Shown in pieces: positions 1 to 7,011 of a stretch of 13,852 nt of DNA. This DNA is from Clostridium sp. (GTDB lineage Bacteria; Bacillota; Clostridia; Acetivibrionales; Acetivibrionaceae). How positions within the stretch are numbered: the stretch's first letter is position 1; the number at the start of each line of letters is the position of its first letter. The stretch lies in the NCBI GenBank assembly GCA_012841175.1, contig DUVG01000235.1, positions 1 to 13,852 of the forward strand, written 5' to 3'. The translations under genes and the position numbers were made by a program. A model generated the notes under the pieces. That model was not told the origin of the DNA. It worked only from the letters and a program-made list of their open reading frames with translations, and searched no databases.

Positions 1-2
1 AA

Positions 3-290
3 TATTTTCCAAAGGGACCAGGTTCCATATTCACCTTTGGCATTAAAGGTGGGGTAGAGTCTGCTAAGAAGTTTATAGACAGTTTAGAAATTTTCTCCCT
101 TTTGGCAAATGTGGCAGATGCAAAATCACTTGTAATTCATCCTGCAACTACAACTCACGGACAGCTTTCAGAGGAAGACCAAAAGGCTGCAGGGGTTACT
201 TTGGATCAAATAAGGCTTTCTATTGGTATTGAAGACCCAGAAGACCTTATTTATGACCTTGACCAGGCATTAAATAAAGCAGTTAAGTAA
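3..290 (+). CDS. metY: O-acetylhomoserine sulfhydrylase (MetY), C-terminal fragment
   Basis: Partial gene cut by the left edge. The reading frame is open from base 3 and ends at TAA 288-290, giving the last 95 residues. The family is a PLP enzyme of the Cys/Met-metabolism fold that joins O-acetyl-homoserine with sulfide (or methanethiol) to make homocysteine (or methionine) in the cytoplasm. The fragment has the family's C-terminal signature: FTFGIKGG, then SLVIHPATTTHGQLSEED, then the segment IRLSIGIEDPEDLIYDL, whose Arg normally grips the substrate carboxylate. The PLP-binding lysine lies upstream, outside the window. Cystathionine gamma-synthase and methionine gamma-lyase share the fold, but the HPATTTHGQLSEED and SIGIEDPEDLIYDL wording fits MetY best. 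A terminator follows directly, so this is the last gene of its transcript. Confidence 0.9.
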   Translation, partial: YFPKGPGSIFTFGIKGGVESAKKFIDSLEIFSLLANVADAKSLVIHPATTTHGQLSEEDQKAAGVTLDQIRLSIGIEDPEDLIYDLDQALNKAVK

Positions 291-310
291 AAAATATCAG
301 ACAAATATTA

Positions 311-345
311 AAAAAACAAGTTAGAATTTCTAACTTGTTTTTTAG
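311..345 (+). terminator. Rho-independent terminator after metY
   Basis: A-rich arm 311-325 and T-rich arm 329-343 form a long perfect stem (core ACAAGTTAGA / TCTAACTTGT) with a loop of about 3-5 nt. The 3' arm runs into a T tract. It sits about 20 bp after the metY stop. Because the arms are A- and T-rich at the outside, it could work in both directions, but only metY points into it. Confidence 0.85.
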
Positions 346-380
346 GATGGCGTGCAATATACCAAACACCAACTTTTATC

Positions 381-409
381 TTGATATCTATTTTAAAAAT
401 CAGTATAAT
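381..409 (+). promoter_or_regulatory. Sigma-A-type promoter for the AI-2E transporter/trpBA run
   Basis: TTGATA (381-386) and TATAAT (404-409) are separated by exactly 17 bp, 5/6 and 6/6 matches to the vegetative consensus. The predicted start near 416 leaves an untranslated leader of about 70 nt before the ATG at 490. A second TATAAT at 431-436 lacks a good -35. No hairpin or riboswitch-like structure was seen in the leader. Confidence 0.7.
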
Positions 410-489
410 GAAATTAAATTGTATTTAATGTATAATTAGGTCAAACACTAAAATTACTTATCACAAGTCAAAGAATAAAAGGAGTACAA

Positions 490-1575
490 ATGATTAATCA
501 ACTAAAAAGCAAGAGATATATTTTAATGGACATTGGTTTACTTCTATGTGCATTAGTGGTTATTATAATACTTGGCCAGAGCTTTATGAGTGTAGTAAGG
601 CCTTTTATTTATGCTTTGGTTCTTGCATATATTTTAAATCCTATAGTTAGTTTTATTGAAAAGAGAAAAATAAAAAGGGTTTTTTCCATACTAATTGTTT
701 TTTTATCAATTTCTATTCTCCTTATATCTGTCTTTGCAATAATTATACCTCGATTTGCAAAAGATATATCTATATTTGTTAGTGAAGAAATTCCTAAAAT
801 TTTAAGTTTTGCAAATAAAATTATAGATGATTTTAGAACTGGAGATTTGCATATATTGCCAAAAGTAGTACGGGATTATATAAACATAGATAGTGAGTTA
901 AAGAAAATAGCTGGAATTATAAGCAGTTCTTTTAGTGAGCTTTCAAATTTAATAGTGGAGGGTACAGGTACTCTTTTAGACATAGTGTTAACACCTATTA
1001 TTGCTTTTTATTATCTTAAGGATAAAGATATTATAATAAATTCATTTATGAAATTAATAAACGATAGAAGAAGAGAAAGTCTAAAGGTAGTTGCGGGTGA
1101 AATAGATGTGGTATTAGGTGGTTTTATAAGGGGGCAGCTTGTAATAGCTGTTTTTGTTGGTATACTTACAGGAGTGGGATGCAGAATAATAGGGGTTCCC
1201 CATTCCCTTACAGTTGGACTTGTGGCAGGGATTACCAATATCATTCCTTATTTTGGACCATGGATAGGAGGAGTATTGCCAGTAGTGCTTGCTATTATGG
1301 ATAATCCTATAAGGGCTTTGTGGGTAGCTATAATGATAGTTATTGTACAACAGTTAGAAGCTATTTTTATTTCTCCTCAGGTTATGTCTAGAAGTGTAGG
1401 GCTTCATCCCCTTGTAGTTATGTTTTCAGTTTTATTGTTTGGAAAGGCCTTTGGAATTATTGGGATGATAATAGGTGTGCCTTTGACAGCAACTGGGATA
1501 GTAATAGTTAAACATATTTTAAAATTAAGAAAATCATTTAAAGAAAAAGTTCAAAGAGCCAACATGGGGGTTTAG
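490..1575 (+). CDS. AI-2E/PerM-family multispanning membrane transporter
   Basis: A 361-residue integral membrane protein of the AI-2E transporter (PerM, YtvI/YueF-like, formerly DUF20) family. Members have about eight membrane spans and have been linked to export of autoinducer-2, Na+/H+ antiport and other roles, so the substrate here is unknown. Visible hydrophobic spans lie near residues 12-30, 36-52, 64-86, 158-175, 216-235, 240-265, 276-296 and 308-340, with a soluble stretch near 90-155. Family motifs include RGQ (214-216), NIIPYFGPWIG (250-260), QQLE (287-290) and SRSVGLHPLVV (300-310). The ATG has an AAAGGAG ribosome site. It is the first gene of a rightward run, 59 bp ahead of the guanylate-kinase-like gene. 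The length is normal for the family. Confidence 0.88.
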   Translation: MINQLKSKRYILMDIGLLLCALVVIIILGQSFMSVVRPFIYALVLAYILNPIVSFIEKRKIKRVFSILIVFLSISILLISVFAIIIPRFAKDISIFVSEEIPKILSFANKIIDDFRTGDLHILPKVVRDYINIDSELKKIAGIISSSFSELSNLIVEGTGTLLDIVLTPIIAFYYLKDKDIIINSFMKLINDRRRESLKVVAGEIDVVLGGFIRGQLVIAVFVGILTGVGCRIIGVPHSLTVGLVAGITNIIPYFGPWIGGVLPVVLAIMDNPIRALWVAIMIVIVQQLEAIFISPQVMSRSVGLHPLVVMFSVLLFGKAFGIIGMIIGVPLTATGIVIVKHILKLRKSFKEKVQRANMGV

Positions 1576-1634
1576 AATAAATAAAGCAATATAATTTTAT
1601 AAAAATTTAAATAAGATATAAGGATGTGTTTTAA

Positions 1635-2192
1635 ATGCTTGTTATTTTATCTGGAAGTTCTGGGGTGGGTAAGAATACTGTTATCAACAAGGTTTTAGAA
1701 GAAAATAGCAATATTGAACTAATGCCTACTATGACTACAAGGGAAATGAGAGCAGGTGAAGAACCTGGAAAACCCTATGCTTTTGTAACAAAAGAAGAGT
1801 TTGAGAAAATGATAAAAGATGGAGAACTATTAGAGTATCAAATAGTTCATGGGTTTTATTATGGAACTCCTAAAAAAATAGTTGAAGAGAAGCTTAAAAG
1901 TGGAAAAGTCCTAATAAAAGATATTGATGTAGATGGAACCCAGGTTTTAGTTAAAAGCCTTGAAAAAGTTGTAACCATTTTTATAAAACCTGCTTCTAAA
2001 GAACAGCTTATTGAGAGACTTAAAGCACGAGGTGAGACAAGAATTGAAACAAGACTTGCAAGGTATGAATATGAAGAAGAAATGTCTAAGAACTATCAAT
2101 ATATTGTAATAAATGATAAACTAGAAGAAGCAGTTGCTGAAATTAAAGATATAATTGAAAAAGAATATCAAAAAGCAAATTTTCAAAAATAG
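1635..2192 (+). CDS. gmk: Guanylate kinase-family nucleotide kinase
   Basis: A 185-residue P-loop protein. Guanylate kinase moves phosphate from ATP to GMP to give GDP. The P-loop is GSSGVGKNT (residues 7-15), the GMP-site segment TTREMRAGEEPGKPYAFV (34-51), then LLEYQIVHGFYYGTP (65-79) and the Walker-B-like IKDIDVDG (94-101). A basic lid (RGETRIETR, 132-140) and VINDKLEEA near the end complete the fold. Oddities: canonical enzymes read GPSGVGKGT or GKST where this has GSSGVGKNT, and the lid appears about three residues shorter than in E. coli Gmk. It is not beside rpoZ or other usual gmk neighbours, so it may be a second, specialised paralogue. The AAGGA site spaced about 10 nt from the ATG supports the start. 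The rhomboid gene follows 28 bp later, so the two are likely cotranscribed. Confidence 0.82.
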   Translation: MLVILSGSSGVGKNTVINKVLEENSNIELMPTMTTREMRAGEEPGKPYAFVTKEEFEKMIKDGELLEYQIVHGFYYGTPKKIVEEKLKSGKVLIKDIDVDGTQVLVKSLEKVVTIFIKPASKEQLIERLKARGETRIETRLARYEYEEEMSKNYQYIVINDKLEEAVAEIKDIIEKEYQKANFQK

Positions 2193-2220
2193 TGCAACAT
2201 ATGTAAGCTGGGGGTAGCTT

Positions 2221-2775
2221 ATGTTTAAACGTTTTAATTATAATTCTCCTGTTATTCTTACAATGACTTTGATTTCTTTTGCTATATTGATGATACAGGG
2301 GTATACTAATATTAATACTCTAAAGCTGTTTGCTGTTTACAGGAGCAGTCTATTAGACGTATTATTTTATATAAGACTTTTGGGACATGTTTTAGGTCAT
2401 GCAAACTGGGAGCATTTTATAAATAATTTTTTAATTATTTTAATTTTAGGTCCTATGTTAGAGGAAAAGTATGGTTCTAAGAAGCTATTATTAATGATGG
2501 CAGTTACTGCATTAGTTACAGGTTTGTTAAACATTCTTCTTTTTAAAGGATCTGTACTTTTAGGGGCAAGTGGTATAGTTTTTATGCTTATACTTCTAAG
2601 CTCATTTGTAAACATGCAAAAGGGGACAATTCCCATAACTCTTATACTTGTTATGATAATTTATATGGGAAGAGAACTTGCAAATGGTATTTTGCAGGAA
2701 GATAATATTTCTCAAACAGCCCATTTGCTTGGAGGGATATGTGGGTGTATATTTGGGTTTAAATGGAGGAAATGA
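2221..2775 (+). CDS. Small rhomboid-family intramembrane serine protease
   Basis: A 184-residue membrane protein with about six hydrophobic segments, the minimal rhomboid core. Rhomboids cut transmembrane substrates inside the bilayer with a Ser-His dyad. The likely nucleophile is Ser117 in GASG (115-118) on the fourth segment, and the partner is His168 in AHLLGG on the last segment. The other conserved block, HANWEHFINN (60-69), matches the H-x4-H-x3-N pattern before the second span, where the Asn helps form the oxyanion hole. A GGGGG-rich ribosome site precedes the ATG. No cytoplasmic or rubredoxin-like extension is present. Its substrate is unknown. It is between the guanylate-kinase-like gene and trpB, a placement with no evident functional logic. 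Confidence 0.85.
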   Translation: MFKRFNYNSPVILTMTLISFAILMIQGYTNINTLKLFAVYRSSLLDVLFYIRLLGHVLGHANWEHFINNFLIILILGPMLEEKYGSKKLLLMMAVTALVTGLLNILLFKGSVLLGASGIVFMLILLSSFVNMQKGTIPITLILVMIIYMGRELANGILQEDNISQTAHLLGGICGCIFGFKWRK

Positions 2776-2815
2776 AACTGGCTTTAGTTGTAAATTTATT
2801 TGTTAAACCAAATAT

Positions 2816-2844
2816 TTAAAAAAGCCTTAAAAAGTAAATATACT
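2816..2844 (+). promoter_or_regulatory. Possible weak promoter upstream of trpB
   Basis: TTAAAA (2816-2821) and TATACT (2839-2844) are 17 bp apart, 4/6 and 5/6 consensus matches, in the 107-bp gap before trpB. AT-rich DNA produces such matches by chance, so this is tentative. The gap is too short for a T-box leader, and no tryptophan-rich leader peptide or attenuator was found. A weak AT-only hairpin (2830-2836 with 2841-2847) overlaps the -10. Confidence 0.3.
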
Positions 2845-2882
2845 TTTATATTTATATTGATTTATACAAAGGAGGGTATTTT

Positions 2883-4067
2883 ATGCCAAAGGGAAGGTTC
2901 GGTGTTCATGGGGGACAGTATATTCCAGAAACACTTATGAATGTAGTTAATGAACTTGAAGAATGCTATAGTAAATATAAAGAAGACAAGGTTTTTGTTA
3001 AAGAGTTAGAAGAACTGTTAAAAAACTATGCAGGTAGGCCATCACTTCTTTACTATGCAGAAAAAATGACTAAGGATTTAGGTGGAGCAAAAATTTATTT
3101 AAAAAGAGAAGATCTAAACCATACAGGTTCACATAAAATAAACAATGTATTAGGTCAAGTTCTACTTGCAAAATATATGGGAAAAACCCGTGTAATTGCA
3201 GAAACAGGAGCAGGACAACATGGGGTGGCAACTGCAACGGCAGCTGCACTTTTAGGTTTGGAATGTGAAATTTTTATGGGTAAGGAAGATACAGAAAGAC
3301 AGGCCTTAAATGTTTTTAGAATGAAGCTTTTAGGAGCAAAAGTACACACTGTTACAAGTGGGACTCAAACTTTAAAAGATGCAGTTAATGAAACAATGCG
3401 TGAGTGGGCAAAGAGAGTGGATGATACTCATTATGTCCTAGGTTCTGTAATGGGACCTCATCCTTTTCCTACAATTGTAAGAGATATGCAAAGTATTATA
3501 GGCAGGGAAGTTAAAAAACAGATATTAGAAAAAGAAGGAAGATTGCCAGATGTTTTAATGGCATGTATTGGAGGGGGCAGTAATGCCATAGGATTGTTTT
3601 ATGATTTTATTGAAGATAAACAAGTAAGACTCATAGGATGTGAAGCAGCAGGGCATGGCGTGGATACAGATAAAAATGCAGCTACCATGACTGTTGGGAC
3701 CCTGGGTATATTCCATGGAATGAAGTCCTATTTTTGTCAAGATGAATATGGACAAATTGCACCTGTGTATTCAATATCAGCAGGACTTGATTATCCTGGA
3801 GTAGGGCCAGAGCATGCAAATTTAAAAGATATAGGAAGGGCAGAATATGTGGCTGTTACAGATGAAGAAGCAGTAGAGGCCTTTGAATATCTTTCAAAGA
3901 CAGAGGGAATTATTCCAGCAATTGAAAGCTCTCATGCAGTAGCTTATGCAAAAAAACTTGCACCTAAAATGAAAAAGGATCAAATAATTGTCATTTCTCT
4001 TTCTGGAAGAGGAGATAAAGATGTTGCTGCAATAGCGCGTTATAGGGGGGAACAAATATATGAGTAG
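2883..4067 (+). CDS. trpB: Tryptophan synthase beta chain
   Basis: A 394-residue PLP enzyme that condenses indole with L-serine to make tryptophan; it works as the alpha2-beta2 complex with TrpA. All key residues are visible: PLP lysine Lys85 in HTGSHKINN, catalytic Glu107 in AETGAGQHG, the phosphate-cradling GGGSN loop (230-234), Asp303 in LDYPGVGPEH, Glu348 in ESSHA and Ser374 in SLSGRGDKD, which contacts the PLP pyridine ring. Numbering runs two to three behind the Salmonella enzyme, so length and register are normal. It is the TrpB1 type, with no N-terminal extension. The GGAGGG site 7 nt before the ATG is strong. It overlaps trpA by 8 bp, which suggests coupled translation. No other trp genes are in the window, so trpBA is separated from the rest of the pathway or serves indole salvage. 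Confidence 0.97.
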   Translation: MPKGRFGVHGGQYIPETLMNVVNELEECYSKYKEDKVFVKELEELLKNYAGRPSLLYYAEKMTKDLGGAKIYLKREDLNHTGSHKINNVLGQVLLAKYMGKTRVIAETGAGQHGVATATAAALLGLECEIFMGKEDTERQALNVFRMKLLGAKVHTVTSGTQTLKDAVNETMREWAKRVDDTHYVLGSVMGPHPFPTIVRDMQSIIGREVKKQILEKEGRLPDVLMACIGGGSNAIGLFYDFIEDKQVRLIGCEAAGHGVDTDKNAATMTVGTLGIFHGMKSYFCQDEYGQIAPVYSISAGLDYPGVGPEHANLKDIGRAEYVAVTDEEAVEAFEYLSKTEGIIPAIESSHAVAYAKKLAPKMKKDQIIVISLSGRGDKDVAAIARYRGEQIYE

Positions 4068-4830
4068 AATAAAAGAGGCATTTGAAAACAAAAAAGCTTT
4101 TATACCATTTATTACAGCAGGTGATCCCAACCTTAAAACTACTGAAGAATTGGTAATAAAAATGGCTGATGCAGGTGCAGATTTAATTGAACTTGGTATA
4201 CCTTTTTCTGATCCAGTTGCAGAAGGACCTGTAATAGAAGAAGCCAATTACCGTGCATTAAAAGTTGGAACTACAACTGATAAAATTTTTGATATGGTTT
4301 TAAATATTAGGAAAACATGTAGCGTTCCATTAGCTTTTATGACATATGCTAATCCTGTATTTACTTATGGAACTGATAAGTTTATGAGAAAATGTAAAGA
4401 AGCAGATGTGTCGGCAGTTATTATACCTGATATTCCTTTCGAAGAAAAAGAGGAAATAACTCCTTTTTCTTCAAAATATGGGATTGATTTCATATCAATG
4501 ATTGCTCCAACATCAAAAAGCCGTGTACGTACCATTTCACGGGAAGCACAGGGATTTTTGTATTGTGTTTCTTCAATGGGTGTAACAGGTGTTCGCAAAG
4601 ATATTGGCAGTGAAGTAGAAGAAATGATTAAAGTGGCAAAAGAGGCAAATGATATTCCATGTGCAATTGGCTTTGGAATTTCTACTCCAGAACAGGCAGA
4701 GAAGATGAGTAAAATTTCTGATGGAGTGATTATAGGAAGTGCCATTGTAGAAATTATAGGCAAATACGGCGAGAATTGCATTTCACATGTATTGGATTAT
4801 GTACATACAATAAAGAAAGCTATTGGTTAA
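4060..4830 (+). CDS. trpA: Tryptophan synthase alpha chain, Glu at catalytic Asp site
   Basis: A 256-residue TIM-barrel protein that cleaves indole-3-glycerol phosphate to indole and glyceraldehyde-3-phosphate, passing indole to TrpB through the tunnel. The first catalytic acid is Glu44 in IELGIPFSDP, equivalent to Salmonella Glu49. The second, Asp60 in the usual ADGP, is replaced by Glu55 (AEGP, codon 4222-4224). The phosphate-binding segments GFGIS and GSAIVE are present near residues 205-230, and the MGVTGVR loop is intact. The protein therefore looks functional, with a conservative acid swap that may be a clade variant. Its ATG lies inside the trpB end, with a run of six G (4045-4050) as ribosome site. 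A hairpin after the stop probably ends the operon. Confidence 0.96.
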   Translation: MSRIKEAFENKKAFIPFITAGDPNLKTTEELVIKMADAGADLIELGIPFSDPVAEGPVIEEANYRALKVGTTTDKIFDMVLNIRKTCSVPLAFMTYANPVFTYGTDKFMRKCKEADVSAVIIPDIPFEEKEEITPFSSKYGIDFISMIAPTSKSRVRTISREAQGFLYCVSSMGVTGVRKDIGSEVEEMIKVAKEANDIPCAIGFGISTPEQAEKMSKISDGVIIGSAIVEIIGKYGENCISHVLDYVHTIKKAIG

Positions 4831-4857
4831 TTATTTAGAAAATAGGTTGCATAAAAA

Positions 4858-4918
4858 CAGGCAATGAAAAGGATTTTAAACACATATCCCTTTTATTGCC
4901 TGATTTAGTATGTATGTT
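4858..4918 (+). terminator. Probable terminator after trpA
   Basis: The arms 4858-4872 (CAGGCAATGAAAAGG) and 4889-4902 (CCTTTTATTGCCTG) pair over about 14 bp with a G-U pair and possibly a one-base slip, enclosing a loop of about 16 nt. The sequence after it is T-rich but interrupted (TTTAGTATGTATGTTATTTT), so termination may be partial. It lies 28 bp after the trpA stop. Confidence 0.65.
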
Positions 4919-4950
4919 ATTTTCCATTCTCTAAATCTTTTTTAAAAGTC

Positions 4951-4979
4951 TTTACATTAAACTAATTAAACACTATAAT
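4951..4979 (+). promoter_or_regulatory. Sigma-A-type promoter for the SLH/M15 wall gene
   Basis: TTTACA (4951-4956), a 17-bp spacer and TATAAT (4974-4979). The predicted start near 4986 leaves a leader of about 100 nt before the ATG at 5085. That leader contains an inverted repeat, listed separately. Confidence 0.7.
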
Positions 4980-5008
4980 TAGAATTGTGTGATAAAAAAT
5001 TGTTTAAC

Positions 5009-5058
5009 TGTTGATACTGTAAAAACTTTTTACGAAAGATATCTACATATTATCAACA
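5009..5058 (+). repeat. Nested inverted repeats in the SLH/M15 gene leader
   Basis: The outer arms TGTTGATA (5009-5016) and TATCAACA (5051-5058) are perfect complements. Inside them GTAAAAA (5019-5025) and TTTTTAC (5027-5033), which can pair as GTAAAA/TTTTAC (5019-5024 with 5028-5033), form a second small hairpin. This could fold as a two-step stem in the 5' leader, ending 13 nt before the ribosome site. It matches no riboswitch class I recognise. A dyad binding site for a repressor is also possible. Confidence 0.4.
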
Positions 5059-5071
5059 AAGGACAAAATAT

Positions 5072-5077
5072 AGGTGG
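5072..5077 (+). promoter_or_regulatory. Ribosome site that fixes the SLH/M15 start
   Basis: AGGTGG lies 7 nt before the ATG at 5085, which begins a clear signal peptide. The frame is open further up to a GTG at 4989, but that codon has no ribosome site and is only a few bases after the predicted transcription start, so 5085 is chosen. Confidence 0.8.
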
Positions 5078-5084
5078 TATTTTT

Positions 5085-6854
5085 ATGAAAAGAAAAGTAT
5101 TTGCTATCTTTTTTGTGTTTGTTTTTATTATATCAAGTGTAACTGTTACAGGTATAAGTAGTCCAGAGGAAGAAAAGCTAGAGATAATTACACCTGTTTC
5201 TATTATGGAGAGAGAGCCATATCATGAAAATCAAAAGATAACAGTTGTTTTTTCCATAAAAAACAAAGGGAAAGATCCGATTTACATAGATACTATAACA
5301 GCAGCTGCTGTTAATGAAGAGGATGAATACTCAAATTCTCAATGGTTTAGATCCGTTGTAATTAATCCTGATAAATCATATCATTTTAAAGGTGATATTA
5401 CATTTGATAAAGCAGGCAAGTATAGTATTTTTATTTGTTATAAAAAGCACAATGGCAGATGGGTTAAATTTGATGATCCATCGTTAGCACTAGAAATAGA
5501 TATAAGTAAAAGATATTATAAAAATGAGGAAGTTAATGTTTTACCAGATGCATATAAAGGGGTTCAAAATACCGATTCACTAATTAATAGAGATGTTATA
5601 AAAAAAGACAAAGTTGTTTTTCCAAATAAACAGGCAAGAGAGTTTTCAGATATACAAAATCACTGGGCTAAAGATACAATTATGGGTATGTATTCATTGG
5701 GTATCATAAAAGGTTTTCCAGATGGAACTTTTTGTCCTAACAATCCTGTAACTAGAGCAGAACTTTCGGCAATTGTTTGTAATGCCTTTAATTTTTTATT
5801 AAGCGAACAAAATGAAAGTGAGTTTATAGATATCGAGAAACACTGGGCAAATAAATTTATATCGGAAGTATCTGAGTGTTTTATATTTATAGAAGATGAA
5901 GTTTTTAATCCAGACATACCTGCAAATAGAGAAGAGACAATTGCTGTTATTGCAAGTGCGGCAGGGCTAAACAATTCATATGTCAACCCATCAATTGTAG
6001 ATAGTGTCTTTAAAGATTTTCAATTAATTTCTGACCCTTTAAAAGAATTAATAGCACAGTGCTACTTAAAAGGTATTATCAGTGGATATGAAGATGGCAC
6101 ATTTGGACCAGATTCAAATGTAACTAGAGCAGAGGTATGCACCATTATAGAAAATGTTTTAATAAGTGGAGTGACAACCGATATTCTTTCATCAAGGCCT
6201 TTTGACAACCAAGAAAATTTAATAGAGGAAAATTCATTTGAAGAGTTTTTAGCACAAAACTATTCTGATGAAAACTATTTAACTCCTGCCACTAGAGGTG
6301 GTTCTTCTGGGATTGATAAAAGAAGACTTAGGGAAATGAAGCTAGAATATATTTTTGGTAAAAATAGCGATGGTTCTTATAAATTTTACAAAAGCAAAGA
6401 AGAAGCTGACGCTAATATGGTAGAAATTGATATTAAAGTTTGGGATATTGACTCTAGCACAGGACAAAAAATCACAAAAACATTAAAATTAACAGTTAAT
6501 AAAAAAATAGCTGATGAGACATTAGAAATATTTAATTTAATATACCAGCACGAAGAAAAATTCCCTATTAAATCAGTGGTGGGATATACTTGGAGACCAC
6601 CCTATGGGGCAAATAACAGAATTTCAGAACACAATTATGGAACTGCCATAGATATAAACTGGGTAGAAAATCCTCAGGTAATAAATGGGGTAGCAGTTAC
6701 CCAAGGAAGTTGGCAGCCAGGGGTAAATCCATATTCCATACCAGCGGATGGGTCGGTGGTTAAAATATTTAAGTTTTACCAATGGGCATGGGGCGGCGAT
6801 GCATGGGGAAGCCATAATAGAGATTATATGCACTTTAGTTTTTTGGGAAATTAA
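5085..6854 (+). CDS. Secreted SLH-domain M15-family D,D-/L,D-carboxypeptidase-like wall peptidase
   Basis: A 589-residue exported protein. Residues 1-24 form a signal peptide (MKRK, then a hydrophobic run). Residues about 31-141 look like a beta-sandwich domain of unknown type. Three S-layer homology repeats follow at about 187-235, 247-295 and 309-360; they normally bind secondary wall polymer. The first and third carry the TRAE signature and the second is degenerate (ANREET). After a linker comes a pre-domain (410-495) and a C-terminal M15-type zinc peptidase with SEHNYGTAID (His516, Asp523), WGGDAW (569-574) and DYMHF (Asp580, His583). His516, Asp523 and His583 are the expected zinc ligands. 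Known relatives cut D-Ala-containing or L-Ala-D-Glu peptides in peptidoglycan; the exact bond is inferred, not shown. It has its own promoter and converges on sleB. Confidence 0.88.
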   Translation: MKRKVFAIFFVFVFIISSVTVTGISSPEEEKLEIITPVSIMEREPYHENQKITVVFSIKNKGKDPIYIDTITAAAVNEEDEYSNSQWFRSVVINPDKSYHFKGDITFDKAGKYSIFICYKKHNGRWVKFDDPSLALEIDISKRYYKNEEVNVLPDAYKGVQNTDSLINRDVIKKDKVVFPNKQAREFSDIQNHWAKDTIMGMYSLGIIKGFPDGTFCPNNPVTRAELSAIVCNAFNFLLSEQNESEFIDIEKHWANKFISEVSECFIFIEDEVFNPDIPANREETIAVIASAAGLNNSYVNPSIVDSVFKDFQLISDPLKELIAQCYLKGIISGYEDGTFGPDSNVTRAEVCTIIENVLISGVTTDILSSRPFDNQENLIEENSFEEFLAQNYSDENYLTPATRGGSSGIDKRRLREMKLEYIFGKNSDGSYKFYKSKEEADANMVEIDIKVWDIDSSTGQKITKTLKLTVNKKIADETLEIFNLIYQHEEKFPIKSVVGYTWRPPYGANNRISEHNYGTAIDINWVENPQVINGVAVTQGSWQPGVNPYSIPADGSVVKIFKFYQWAWGGDAWGSHNRDYMHFSFLGN

Positions 6855-6870
6855 TGGTTTATGGGAAATA

Positions 6871-6908
6871 AAAAAGAGGGTTCTTAAATATTAAGACCCT
6901 CTTTAAAT
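6871..6908. terminator. Bidirectional terminator between the convergent wall genes
   Basis: The arms 6873-6887 (AAAGAGGGTTCTTAA) and 6891-6904 (TTAAGACCCTCTTT) form a 14-bp stem with one bulged base and a 3-nt loop. On the plus strand the T tract is short. On the minus strand the stem is followed by TTTTTTATTT, a better terminator signal. It therefore probably serves the plus-strand SLH/M15 gene, 18 bp after its stop, and sleB from the other side. Confidence 0.8.
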
Positions 6909-6910
6909 AT

Positions 6911-6987
6911 GTGTGCCACTAATCTAGCTAGTGAAAGTCTAGCCACGGGTATTTACCGCCAAGTGTAGCGAACCACAAGCTGGATTG
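6911..6987 (+). other. GC-rich, foldable non-coding islet (candidate structured RNA or element end)
   Basis: About 49% G+C by count over 6911-6986, in DNA that is otherwise roughly 30%. No open reading frame of note crosses it. On the plus strand 6920-6929 pairs with 6978-6987 over ten positions including two G-U pairs. Inside lie GTG/CAC (6931-6933 with 6974-6976), and small hairpins such as GGT-ATTT-ACC (6948-6957) and GCTAG/CTAGC (6927-6931 with 6939-6943, an alternative to the long stem). The G-U pairs would be A-C mismatches on the minus strand, which favours a plus-strand RNA. No known RNA family was recognised. A remnant of a transposon end (for instance IS200/IS605-type) is another possibility that I cannot test. 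Confidence 0.4.
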
Positions 6988-7011
6988 AAAAAAATTATTT
7001 CTCTACTCTAT

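Noticed and set aside
1011..1350. Minus-strand open frames inside the AI-2E transporter gene and similar frames inside other genes
   Set aside because: They overlap well-supported genes completely, have no ribosome sites and show low-complexity translations typical of the opposite strand.
2776..2882. T-box or tryptophan attenuator before trpB
   Set aside because: The gap is only 107 bp, with no T-box signature, no Trp-rich leader peptide and no strong terminator.
4989..5084. Longer start (GTG at 4989) for the SLH/M15 gene
   Set aside because: No ribosome site, a few bases after the predicted transcription start, and it would bury the signal peptide. The ATG at 5085 has AGGTGG and a normal signal peptide.
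6911..6987. tRNA, cobalamin riboswitch or cyclic-di-GMP riboswitch in the GC-rich islet
   Set aside because: No cloverleaf or acceptor end, and the conserved core sequences of those riboswitches are absent. It is reported only as an unidentified structured region.
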